Shown: in pieces, positions 6,402 through 12,487 of the stretch
How the letters are laid out: the number at the start of each line of letters is the position of its first letter
Position numbering within the stretch: the first letter of the stretch is position 1
Assembly: GCA_021163455.1 (NCBI GenBank)
Contig: JAGGWT010000044.1
Location: 1-12,487, forward strand
DNA length: 12,487 nt
Source: Thermoplasmata archaeon
GTDB taxonomy: Archaea; Thermoplasmatota; E2; DHVEG-1; B18-G2
Direction of reading: 5' to 3'
Program-made: the position numbers and the translations under genes
The notes under the pieces: generated by a model
What the model saw: the letters and a program-made list of their open reading frames with translations, nothing else
Database searches by the model: none
What the model was told of the DNA's origin: nothing

Positions 6402-8189
6402 GTGAATGTAAATAGAGTTAGAGCGGTTTCATTCCTTCTGGTTATCACTCTGCTCTCTCTCCTTGTACAGAGTGCAAACGTCGTGGGTTGTAAGGATGTG
6501 ATTGTCGCTGGAGATGCTACATCAGGAGATTTTAATCTGCTCATGAAAGTCAGAGACCCCAGCAGGCCCGGTCCTCAGGTTCTGTGCATAATCAACAGAG
6601 GATACACCTACAAATACCACCTCCCGGGCATCATTCCCCGAGAAAAGGAATTTGTGGTGAGCAGAAAGTTCATCGGTGTTGTAACAAAAGGAGACACTCC
6701 TCCAAACATTGTCAAACCCGGTATAGCGCTGAGTGATGCCGGCATAGCCTATGGAGATGCCGATTCTCCTTCAATCTGGAGGAATCCGTTGAAAAGTTCC
6801 TGGGATGATTTTGACTGGATAAGATATGCCTGCCAGTCAGCAGGAAATGAAGAAGAGGCAGTAGAATTGCTCAAGGAAGTGGTAGAGATGCATGCTCCGG
6901 GAATACCGGAAAACATGTTTGTTGTTGGTCCGAGAAAAGCTTACGTTATGGAAGGGGATGCTCTGCGTTACAGTGTAAAAGAGGTCAAGAATTTGTGCGT
7001 GATGTCCAATTATCCAAAAAGTTTGTGGAAGTACAATATCATGAAGAGATTTCTTATCGCGAGGTCTTTTGGATCCGAAAAGGAGAAGATTGTTAGAAAG
7101 GGTTCGATAATCAGATTAGGAAGCATGCTGGGTGTCAGAATTAACAGCATAGATGCCGATAGCATCTCTGTTATGATATGGCCATCAGGAGAAACCGCGA
7201 ATATTAAGGTGGGCAAAGGTAAACCTGTTGGCCCTTTCTGGGTCGAGTTGATAGATATCTCAGGGAAAAAAGCAAAGGTAAAGGTCTGCTACAAATACAA
7301 AGAGTGGGAAAATCTATTACTTGAAAGGTTGAAAGAGGGGTACGGAAAAATAGATGTTCTCTATCTCATGAACATATCGAGGCTGGATATCTATGAGCTG
7401 GGCGGAATAAGAGGAATGACTGAGGGTTATGATGAGGGTACAGCAATCTGCAAGATACCCTACACTCATTACGACTTTCTCAGTTGCATGTGGTTCGCTC
7501 CCAATCAGTGTTCTTCCATTTACATACCTGTGCACATATGCTGCGAAGGTATTTATGAACCCTATACGAACGGCGACGCCGCCGAGCTCTCTGTAAAGCT
7601 CCTCAAACTATTGGGACGACATGGTTTTTCTGATTATGCGGAGCGGGTTGAGAAGATCTTTGTTCAGGAGGTGGAAGAAGCCGAGAATATTGCAAAGGAC
7701 ATGATAGAGAAAGGTCTGGACCCATCGAGTTTTCTCACAGAGTTTGACATGGAACTGCAGAGACAGGCGTATATGACAGAATTGTTCGTTGTTTTGCTGA
7801 AGGGGAAGGGAAAGGATGTTCCGGTGATATGGGGAAATAACTACTCAAGCACCCTGCTGAAATTTTTCTCGCTCTCGGATGTTCTTGACAGAGAGTGTCT
7901 GGAGATTCTCGGTGATATAGCAAAGAGCATCGCGAGATTGAAACTTCTGGAACTCAATGTAACCGGCAATCGCCATGCAGCAAAGATGGAGTTGTTTCAC
8001 GAAGGAATTAAAAGAATAAATGAAGGAGATTTCGGAGAAGGTTTTATGGCCATATATCATTTTATAGATATGAAAGGTATTGACTGTCTTCACGAAGATT
8101 CCTCCAGCAGTAATGATTTTATGGTGTATGTGTATATCACCCTAGTAATTCTCGTCCTTCTCGGTGCAGTTTTTATATGGAAAGAATAA
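6402..8189 (+). CDS. Secreted, membrane-anchored Ntn-hydrolase (peptidase C69/C45-like)
   Basis: A 595-residue protein from GTG 6402. The N-terminus has a basic n-region (MNVNRVRA), a hydrophobic core (about 9-22) and then VVGC with C30 followed by KDVIV. In C69/C45-type Ntn hydrolases a cysteine that becomes the mature N-terminus is the nucleophile, and C30 with its ATSGDFNLLMKVRD context fits that. Other family-like segments are GIALSDAGIAYGDADS, the WIRYACQSAGNEEEAVELL stretch, NMFVVGPRKAYVMEGD, and a C-terminal-half SSIYIPVHICC block. A single hydrophobic helix (about 573-592) ending in WKE anchors the C-terminus, so the enzyme domain should face outside the cell. The family cleaves amide bonds (dipeptides, acyl-amino compounds); the substrate here is unknown. 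VVGC also resembles a lipobox, so cleavage could be by either route. Three sequons (NIS, NYS, NVT) fit extracellular location. Family call is from pattern memory, not a search. Confidence 0.72.
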   Translation: MNVNRVRAVSFLLVITLLSLLVQSANVVGCKDVIVAGDATSGDFNLLMKVRDPSRPGPQVLCIINRGYTYKYHLPGIIPREKEFVVSRKFIGVVTKGDTPPNIVKPGIALSDAGIAYGDADSPSIWRNPLKSSWDDFDWIRYACQSAGNEEEAVELLKEVVEMHAPGIPENMFVVGPRKAYVMEGDALRYSVKEVKNLCVMSNYPKSLWKYNIMKRFLIARSFGSEKEKIVRKGSIIRLGSMLGVRINSIDADSISVMIWPSGETANIKVGKGKPVGPFWVELIDISGKKAKVKVCYKYKEWENLLLERLKEGYGKIDVLYLMNISRLDIYELGGIRGMTEGYDEGTAICKIPYTHYDFLSCMWFAPNQCSSIYIPVHICCEGIYEPYTNGDAAELSVKLLKLLGRHGFSDYAERVEKIFVQEVEEAENIAKDMIEKGLDPSSFLTEFDMELQRQAYMTELFVVLLKGKGKDVPVIWGNNYSSTLLKFFSLSDVLDRECLEILGDIAKSIARLKLLELNVTGNRHAAKMELFHEGIKRINEGDFGEGFMAIYHFIDMKGIDCLHEDSSSSNDFMVYVYITLVILVLLGAVFIWKE

Positions 8190-8220
8190 GCTCCTGTCTT
8201 TTCCAGATAAATCAGAAATC

Positions 8221-8228
8221 TTTATAAG
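8221..8228 (+). promoter_or_regulatory. TATA box of the winged-helix regulator operon
   Basis: TTTATAAG lies in the 61-base gap after the hydrolase gene, centred about 26 bases before ATG 8251. This favours ATG 8251 as the start of a leaderless mRNA over the in-frame ATG at 8239, only about 14 bases from the box centre. Confidence 0.55.
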
Positions 8229-8250
8229 TTTCTTTTGTATGCCGATTCTG

Positions 8251-8679
8251 ATGGCTTTCGAAATAAGGATAGTAAGCAACACACCTCTTACTGAAGATAA
8301 GGATCTCGAAAAAGTGACAAAAACCTTCCTGTACCAGATAGGCTATCTGACAAAGGGTGCAGATCCCACGATTGCCTTCAAGATATTCTTTGACTTCTTT
8401 CTGAAGCATCCAACGAAGGCATGGATGGTCGAGGAGATAGCAAACGAGTTGAAGGTTTCAAAGCCCACGATATACAGACATCTCAACAAACTGAAGGGTC
8501 TGGATATTATCGAGGATGTTCACACCAACAACGATGCAGGACAGAGCAAAAAGGCTTACAGATTGAGATACGGCAACTTTGCCAAGGCATGGAACTTCGT
8601 TGAGGCGCATGTTAAGGTGGCTCTGGAGAACTACAGTAAAACCGTGGAGCACATTCAGAGGTTGCTGGAAGAGAGGTGA
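8251..8679 (+). CDS. Winged helix-turn-helix transcriptional regulator
   Basis: A 142-residue protein with a central winged-helix DNA-binding domain. Helices at about 40-52 and 57-67 lead to the recognition helix VSKPTIYRHLNKLKGL (69-84), followed by a beta-wing (IIEDVHTNNDAGQSKKAYRL, 86-105). The N-terminal 38 residues precede the fold. The C-terminal part (109-142) is helical with heptad-like spacing and probably dimerises the protein. The architecture is of the ArsR/MarR/TrmB sort; no ligand or metal-binding motif is visible, so the exact family and signal are unknown. It is the first gene of a two-gene unit, and the ABC exporter operon lies 329 bases beyond its stop with a palindrome at its promoter, which makes local regulation plausible but unproven. 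Earlier in-frame ATGs (8239 and 8164) are rejected on TATA spacing. Confidence 0.85.
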   Translation: MAFEIRIVSNTPLTEDKDLEKVTKTFLYQIGYLTKGADPTIAFKIFFDFFLKHPTKAWMVEEIANELKVSKPTIYRHLNKLKGLDIIEDVHTNNDAGQSKKAYRLRYGNFAKAWNFVEAHVKVALENYSKTVEHIQRLLEER

Positions 8680-8681
8680 TC
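8673..8681 (+). promoter_or_regulatory. Strong Shine-Dalgarno for the 92-residue gene
   Basis: GAGGTGATC is fully complementary to the usual anti-Shine-Dalgarno end of archaeal 16S rRNA and stands 5 bases before GTG 8687. It overlaps the stop codon of the regulator (8677-8679). It decides the start of the downstream gene and contrasts with leaderless first genes nearby. Confidence 0.75.
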
Positions 8682-8686
8682 TCTTA

Positions 8687-8965
8687 GTGGCAAAGAAGAA
8701 GGGTTGGAAATTAACAGAAGGTTCAAAGTACAGGATAATATCGATAGGCGCAAAGGATTCTGTTATAGAGACCGAGGGAATATTCAGAGGATTTGCCACC
8801 TTAGGGATGGATGAAGTAGGTCTCTGTATAGAACGGAATAAAGGGAAAAAGAAGATGATAAGAATCATTCCTCTTCAGGTGATACTGGCAATAGATGTAT
8901 TATCTGAAAAGGAAGAAAAGCAGAAGGAAACGGAGGAGGAATCACCACCAGGATTTTATACATGA
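8687..8965 (+). CDS. 92-residue conserved-looking hypothetical protein (possible small beta-barrel)
   Basis: The start is GTG 8687, set by the strong Shine-Dalgarno just before it; the frame is open back to 8579 but overlaps the regulator there. The first 70 residues alternate short beta-like strands (KYRIISIG, VIETEGIFRGFATLG, EVGLCIE, KMIRIIPLQVILAIDVL), compatible with a small Sm- or SH3-like barrel. The tail is charged and probably disordered (SEKEEKQKETEEE), ending in PPGFYT. The N-terminus is basic (MAKKKGWK). No catalytic residues are visible. It is translationally linked to the winged-helix regulator and so may be a partner, an RNA-binding protein or a modulator; this is inferred from position only. 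Confidence 0.75.
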   Translation: MAKKKGWKLTEGSKYRIISIGAKDSVIETEGIFRGFATLGMDEVGLCIERNKGKKKMIRIIPLQVILAIDVLSEKEEKQKETEEESPPGFYT

Positions 8966-8966
8966 G

Positions 8967-8971
8967 TTTTT
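8967..8971 (+). terminator. T-tract after the regulator operon
   Basis: Five T residues begin two bases after the stop codon at 8965, in an AT-rich stretch that runs into the next TATA box. Archaeal transcription often ends at such T-tracts, so this may end the regulator/hypothetical transcript. No hairpin precedes it. Confidence 0.3.
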
Positions 8972-8974
8972 AAA

Positions 8975-8982
8975 TTTATATA
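8975..8982 (+). promoter_or_regulatory. TATA box of the ABC exporter operon
   Basis: TTTATATA is centred about 29 bases before ATG 9008, giving a predicted leaderless or near-leaderless transcript. It overlaps by two bases a palindrome that follows immediately, so occupancy of that site could hinder TBP/TFB or polymerase. Confidence 0.6.
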
Positions 8983-8996
8983 GATGTTAATATCTA
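8981..8996. promoter_or_regulatory. Candidate operator palindrome at the ABC exporter promoter
   Basis: TAGATGTTAATATCTA is a 16-base inverted repeat (arms TAGAT and ATCTA, palindromic TTAA core) with one mismatched pair (8986/8991). It lies between the TATA box and the predicted transcription start at 9008, the classic place for an archaeal repressor. A third TAGAT half-site occurs at 9005-9009, over the start codon. The obvious candidate binder is the winged-helix protein encoded just upstream. AT-rich palindromes are common by chance, so this is suggestive. Confidence 0.45.
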
Positions 8997-9007
8997 AATG
9001 TTTTTAG

Positions 9008-9700
9008 ATGAAGAATTGCCTGATAGAATTACAGCACGTCACAAAGAGATACAAAGGTTATGAATCAGAAGTTGTGGCTCTCGATGATATCTCCCTCAGG
9101 ATATTTGCCGGAGAGTTCGTGGCGATAACCGGCCCCTCTGGTTCAGGTAAATCAACGCTTCTTCACTGCATGGGTCTCCTCGACAGACCAACAGAGGGAA
9201 AAATAATTATAGAGGGAAAAGACACCTCAAAGATAACCGGCAAAGATATCGCTCTGCTCAGAGGGAAAAAGATAGGATTTGTCTTTCAGAGTTACAACCT
9301 CATACCAAGACTCACTGTAATGGAGAACGTTATCCTTCCTGGTCTAATAATCGGAAAAAGGAGAGAATACCTTGAAAAGAGGGCAAGAAAACTGTTGAAG
9401 GAAGTCGGTATACTTCACAGAATAAATCACAGAGGAGCGCACCTGTCTGGAGGAGAGCAGCAGAGGGTTGCAATTGCGAGGGCTCTGATAAACGAGCCTA
9501 TTATAATTCTCGCGGATGAGCCGACCGGCGCGCTGGATTCGGAGAGCAGCAGAGAGATAATGGATCTTCTGCTGGAAATGAATCGGAATAAGGGGGTGAC
9601 TGTTGTTTTTGTATCCCACGATCCTGTGGTAGCGAGATATGGAAGGAGAAGACTGGAGATGAAGGATGGTGCTATCGTGGAGGATAGGAAGATAAAATGA
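9008..9700 (+). CDS. ABC transporter ATPase, MacB/LolD type
   Basis: A 230-residue nucleotide-binding subunit, the usual size for the MacB/LolD/FtsE group. Motifs are GPSGSGKST (42-50, Walker A), Q94 in VFQSYNLIP (Q-loop), LSGGEQQR (146-153, signature), IIILADEP (165-172, Walker B, with E171 as catalytic glutamate), GALD (174-177, D-loop) and the switch histidine in VSHD (H204). It should dimerise under the permease in the membrane and use ATP to drive conformational work of the extracellular domain rather than classical substrate passage, as known for type VII ABC systems. The ATG is about 29 bases after a TATA box. Its TGA overlaps the permease ATG (ATGA), so the two are translationally coupled. 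Substrate is unknown. Confidence 0.95.
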   Translation: MKNCLIELQHVTKRYKGYESEVVALDDISLRIFAGEFVAITGPSGSGKSTLLHCMGLLDRPTEGKIIIEGKDTSKITGKDIALLRGKKIGFVFQSYNLIPRLTVMENVILPGLIIGKRREYLEKRARKLLKEVGILHRINHRGAHLSGGEQQRVAIARALINEPIIILADEPTGALDSESSREIMDLLLEMNRNKGVTVVFVSHDPVVARYGRRRLEMKDGAIVEDRKIK

Positions 9701-11139
9701 GCGTAAGCAGGATGCTTGCCTGGAATGAAATAAAGGAACACAAAATCGTCTACGGTGCGATAATCATCGTTATAGCTCTAACAATGGCATCATTTCTTCT
9801 TGAAAATGCGTACATCAATTACATGATGCAGGTGGTTAATGATACGGTGAAAAACATCACAGCCGATGCAGTTGTAACCAATACAGATTGTAATGTGAGA
9901 GACCTTTACGGTACAGAGACAACCATCCATGATGCAGGAAAAATAGCACAACTGATAGAGGAAAAATTACCGGGCTATAAAACGTCTATCAGAGTAACCG
10001 CCCAGGCAACCTATGGAGTAGGAATAAAAGATGTAGCTGCGGATGCATGCACGCTCCAAGGAATAGATATCCATAATGATATTTGTGTTGAAAAGATTAA
10101 AAAGAGTCTTGTAGCAGGCAGATTTTTCAGTGATGAAGACCCCATACTCAGGGGACATACTCCCCTCTACATAAGGATAGAGGGACCAGGATATCTGCCT
10201 GATATAGTATATGGTTCTGGACAGAGATTGCTCCATAAAGACCCTCCGTATCCTGTTATTGTGGGCGCCGCCGCCGCGAAGATTCACCCCTCGATAATAA
10301 GCGTCGGCAAAGAGCTTGACCTCTATGTAAGTGCATCAGCCAGAGGAACGAACTACGCATGTGTGAGGGTAAAGATTATAGGTCTGTATGAAAGCGGTAC
10401 ACCGACTGTTGATGCGATGATATGGTTTATTCCCGATGACTCGCTGAGGGAGATAAAGTGTTATGGAGATGTTGAGGGAAGAAGCTGGATTATTCCAGGT
10501 ATCGGGGGTTTTCAGGGATTTAATCCGATAAAGGTGAATAAAAGCATAGGGGATGTCGTTCTTGTAAAAGCACCTCCTCCCCCGATATCACTGAATCCTG
10601 TGGGGCATTCTGAGAGCGTCAGAGAAAAGATAGAAAAAATCGTACCTGACTACAGGGTTTTCACCTGGCATGACCTTCTTGTCTATGGAACTGGCTCTAT
10701 GCAGGATGTGGTAACATATTTACTGTGGGGTAGCATGGGTGTAACCCTCGTGCTCTGTGGCTTTGCGATAAAATATGTCATGGATTCCATCATCATAAGG
10801 AAAATGAGGGAGATAGGCTCATTGAAAGCATTTGGAGCAAGGGACAGGATGATATTTGAAATCTTCATGTATCAGGGTATCTTTATAGGTCTTGTATCAG
10901 GATTTGCTGGAATATTTCTTGCAATCCTTGTTATGGAGGTGGTCAACTGGCTTGGTATAAGGATGAATTTCATAGCCGGGACACAACTTAAGATTGGGTT
11001 TGTTGTGAACTGGTTTACCGTGGTGATCACCCTGGTTCTTCCTGTTGTGCTTTCCCTGATCTCCGCTTCAATACCAGCAAAGAGGGCAGCCATGCTACCT
11101 CCAGTGGAGGCTCTGCGAAAGGGAGAAATCAATCTCTAA
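9697..11139 (+). CDS. FtsX/MacB-family ABC transporter permease
   Basis: A 480-residue permease with the four-helix FtsX/MacB plan: one N-terminal helix (about 18-36), a large extracellular domain (about 37-335), then three helices (about 338-361, 391-415, 434-457). The cytoplasmic segment between the second and third helices contains the typical REIGSLKAFGARD coupling region (371-383), and the C-terminus has the conserved PAKRAAMLPPVEALRKGE pattern (460-477). The extracellular domain holds five cysteines (65, 118, 130, 222, 255) and at least one sequon (NIT), and a proline run (PPPP, 293-296). Start ATG 9697 overlaps the ATPase stop; GGAGGAT at 9679-9685 may serve as ribosome site. It forms a complex with the ATPase. 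No outer-membrane or adaptor partner is present, as expected for an archaeon. Cargo could be a peptide, lipid or lipoprotein; not determinable here. Confidence 0.92.
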   Translation: MSVSRMLAWNEIKEHKIVYGAIIIVIALTMASFLLENAYINYMMQVVNDTVKNITADAVVTNTDCNVRDLYGTETTIHDAGKIAQLIEEKLPGYKTSIRVTAQATYGVGIKDVAADACTLQGIDIHNDICVEKIKKSLVAGRFFSDEDPILRGHTPLYIRIEGPGYLPDIVYGSGQRLLHKDPPYPVIVGAAAAKIHPSIISVGKELDLYVSASARGTNYACVRVKIIGLYESGTPTVDAMIWFIPDDSLREIKCYGDVEGRSWIIPGIGGFQGFNPIKVNKSIGDVVLVKAPPPPISLNPVGHSESVREKIEKIVPDYRVFTWHDLLVYGTGSMQDVVTYLLWGSMGVTLVLCGFAIKYVMDSIIIRKMREIGSLKAFGARDRMIFEIFMYQGIFIGLVSGFAGIFLAILVMEVVNWLGIRMNFIAGTQLKIGFVVNWFTVVITLVLPVVLSLISASIPAKRAAMLPPVEALRKGEINL

Positions 11140-12374
11140 ATCAATCTTGTCTGCCCTTTTCCTCCATAGAAAATCAGGGGATTAACCGTATCATCTTCCT
11201 GAAGTATTTTGATGATTTCGTTTGCAGGTGTTGAGAGTCTTATCTCCCTAGTTCTGCCGTATCTACCCTTGGATATTACCCTTGCTGTTATTATGCCAAG
11301 CATATCAAGCTCAGATATGAGGTCCGCAACTCTACGCTGGGTGAGACTTTCGACCCTCAGTTTTCTGCAGAAATTCCTGTATCTCTCATAGAGTTCTCCT
11401 GTTGTGATGCTCTCTCTGGTGTCCATGGCCTTTTTCTCTCTTTCCTCCCTTATTATCGCGAGTAGAAGAATCTTTGATTGGAGTGGCAGTGTTCTTATGA
11501 CCTCAGCTATATGGTCTATCTCTATCTTGTAAAGGGCTTTCCTCACATGCCTCTCTGTTACTTTGGGAGATTTTTCTCTTTCAGCAAGCTCAGCGGATAT
11601 TCTGAGTAAATCGAGAGCTCGCCTAGCGTCGCCATGCTCCTGTGCAGCGAGGGCAGCACATAAGGGGATAACAGAAGGTGTCAGAACGCCTGGCTTGAAC
11701 GCCTTTTTTGCTCTGTGTTCGAGGATATCCTGAAGCTGTTTGGCATCATATGGATAAAATACCATACTCTCTTCTCCAAGTGAAGATTTTACTCTAGGGT
11801 CCAGAAATTCCGTGAACTTGAGGTCGTTCGATATTCCCACCAGAGATACCTTTGCATTCGACAGATCAGAATTTATTCTTGTGAGTGTGTAAAGTGCTTC
11901 ATCGCCTTTCAGTTTGTCTATCTCATCCAGAACCACTATGATTACTCTGCTCTCTCTGTCAATGGTTTTTGTGAGTCTCGTGTAAACCTCATCTGTTGGT
12001 AACCCTGTGAAAGGTATTCTTTCTTCCCATCTCTCTATGAAATGATTGGCTATATTCTGAAGAAGTCTGTAGTGTGTATCCACTACCTCGCAGTTTATGT
12101 ATATGAAATTAACCTTTACGTTCTGTTCCTTCCCCTTTTTAACAAGTTGATTGCCAACATATTTGGTAACCGCTGTTTTTCCGGTGCCTGTTTTTCCATA
12201 GATAAAAACATTGGATGGTGCCTCTCCTTTAAGTGCAGGTACAAATATCTGGGCAAGATTTTCTATCTCTTTCTCTCTGTGAGGAAGAACATCGGGCATG
12301 TATGTGGGTCTCAACACCTCTCTGTTGAGAAAGAGTGAACCCTTTTCCAAGAGAGAGTCAAATATATCGGCCAT
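11136..12374 (-). CDS. cdc6: Orc1/Cdc6 replication initiator
   Basis: A 412-residue AAA+ protein of standard archaeal Orc1/Cdc6 length, which binds origin DNA and helps load the MCM helicase. Visible elements are the RPTYMPDVLPHREKEI N-terminal segment (22-37), GKTGTGKT (60-67, Walker A), VVLDEID (147-153, Walker B), GISND (180-184, sensor 1), DPRV (192-195), and HGDARRALDLL (247-257, sensor 2). The C-terminal winged-helix domain (about 290-390) includes TQRRVADLISELDMLG and the wing KGRYGRTREIRL, used for origin binding. The start codon is supported by GGAGGT six bases upstream. The gene converges on the permease gene and their stops overlap by four bases. Archaeal origins often adjoin such genes, but only about 113 bases upstream are visible and I see no recognisable origin recognition box. 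Confidence 0.96.
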   Translation of the reverse strand: MADIFDSLLEKGSLFLNREVLRPTYMPDVLPHREKEIENLAQIFVPALKGEAPSNVFIYGKTGTGKTAVTKYVGNQLVKKGKEQNVKVNFIYINCEVVDTHYRLLQNIANHFIERWEERIPFTGLPTDEVYTRLTKTIDRESRVIIVVLDEIDKLKGDEALYTLTRINSDLSNAKVSLVGISNDLKFTEFLDPRVKSSLGEESMVFYPYDAKQLQDILEHRAKKAFKPGVLTPSVIPLCAALAAQEHGDARRALDLLRISAELAEREKSPKVTERHVRKALYKIEIDHIAEVIRTLPLQSKILLLAIIREEREKKAMDTRESITTGELYERYRNFCRKLRVESLTQRRVADLISELDMLGIITARVISKGRYGRTREIRLSTPANEIIKILQEDDTVNPLIFYGGKGQTRLI

Positions 12375-12380
12375 AGTTAA

Positions 12381-12386
12381 ACCTCC
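12381..12386 (-). promoter_or_regulatory. Shine-Dalgarno of cdc6 (minus strand)
   Basis: On the minus strand GGAGGT stands six bases before the ATG. It is among the strongest ribosome sites in the window and implies that cdc6 mRNA has a real leader, unlike the TATA-spaced leaderless genes. A CCTC at 12392-12395 (read on the minus strand) could pair with GAGG of this site. Confidence 0.7.
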
Positions 12387-12416
12387 CCGCTGAGGCTTGT
12401 TGTTATGCGTTTTTGA

Positions 12417-12424
12417 TTTTTTAA
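12417..12424 (-). promoter_or_regulatory. Possible TATA-like element of cdc6 (minus strand)
   Basis: Reading the minus strand, TTAAAAAA lies in an A-rich stretch about 46 bases before the ATG. At typical spacing it would place the transcription start near 12394, for a leader of about 20 bases that includes the Shine-Dalgarno. The rest of the region to the window end (12425-12487) shows no gene or repeat that I can support. Confidence 0.35.
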
Positions 12425-12487
12425 TTTTGTTGATGGTGTATTTCGAAGCTATTTGTGTACGATATTGGTCTTCTTTGGGTGAGCTCC

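Noticed and set aside
8205..8221. AGAT...ATCT inverted arms upstream of the regulator TATA box as an autoregulatory site
   Set aside because: Only four pairs match, the interior is not symmetric, and it does not resemble the exporter palindrome well enough to claim a shared operator.
8579..8686. N-terminal extension of the 92-residue protein
   Set aside because: It overlaps the regulator in another frame with arginine/tryptophan-rich sequence, while a strong Shine-Dalgarno sits before GTG 8687.
12042..12338. 98-codon plus-strand frame opposite cdc6
   Set aside because: It lies opposite the Walker A and N-terminal part of cdc6, shows no coherent domain, and has no promoter or ribosome site.
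12375..12487. Replication origin with origin recognition boxes next to cdc6
   Set aside because: The region is AT-rich but only 113 bases are visible, and I find no repeated origin-box-like sequence. An origin may lie beyond the window.
1..12487. CRISPR arrays, tRNA/rRNA genes, transposons, toxin-antitoxin pairs
   Set aside because: Reading both strands I found no regularly spaced repeats, no cloverleaf-like or rRNA-like stretch, no transposase motifs and no terminal inverted repeats. The window is almost fully occupied by ordinary chromosomal genes.

Overview
The window looks like a stretch of archaeal chromosome, probably from a euryarchaeon. Support comes from an Orc1/Cdc6 replication initiator, a long Lhr-type helicase, an SbcD/Mre11-related archaeal phosphoesterase, TTTATA-type TATA boxes, AGA/AGG-dominated arginine codons and many ATA codons. 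Base composition is moderate (low-to-mid 40s % GC by eye). A member of or near the Thermoplasmatota is a guess only. No tRNA, rRNA, CRISPR array, insertion sequence or phage gene is visible. The gene content is chromosomal and tightly packed.

Layout. (1) 1-2418 (+): the last codons of an upstream gene, then a 541-residue exported membrane protein of unknown function whose stop overlaps (ATGA) the start of a metallophosphoesterase. (2) 2422-5366 (+): its own TATA box, a 56-codon two-helix membrane miniprotein, and an overlapping 916-residue Lhr-type DEIH helicase. (3) 5399-6339: gcvH (+) and leuD (-) converge and share a 4-base overlap of stop codons. (4) 6332-8189: leuD and a secreted, C-terminally anchored Ntn-hydrolase/C69-like enzyme diverge from one 93-bp promoter region. 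(5) 8221-8965 (+): a winged-helix regulator and a 92-residue hypothetical protein, the second with a near-ideal Shine-Dalgarno. (6) 8975-11139 (+): a MacB/LolD-type ABC ATPase and its FtsX-family permease, with a palindrome lying between TATA box and start codon. (7) 11136-12374 (-): orc1/cdc6, convergent with the permease and again sharing a CTAA stop overlap.

Expression logic. Six transcription-unit leaders (starts at 74, 2453, 6308 on the minus strand, 6402, 8251 and 9008) have a TATA-like octamer centred about 25-30 bases upstream of the start codon, which implies leaderless mRNAs; gcvH would have a leader of only a few bases. By contrast the internal gene at 8687 and the minus-strand orc1/cdc6 gene have strong Shine-Dalgarno sequences.

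Possible joint function. The phosphoesterase and helicase fit a nucleic-acid processing or repair neighbourhood. The winged-helix regulator, its small partner and the ABC exporter may form a regulated export locus, which is the best candidate for an undescribed system here. The other genes (glycine cleavage H protein, isopropylmalate-dehydratase-type small subunit, secreted Ntn hydrolase) look like separate housekeeping functions.
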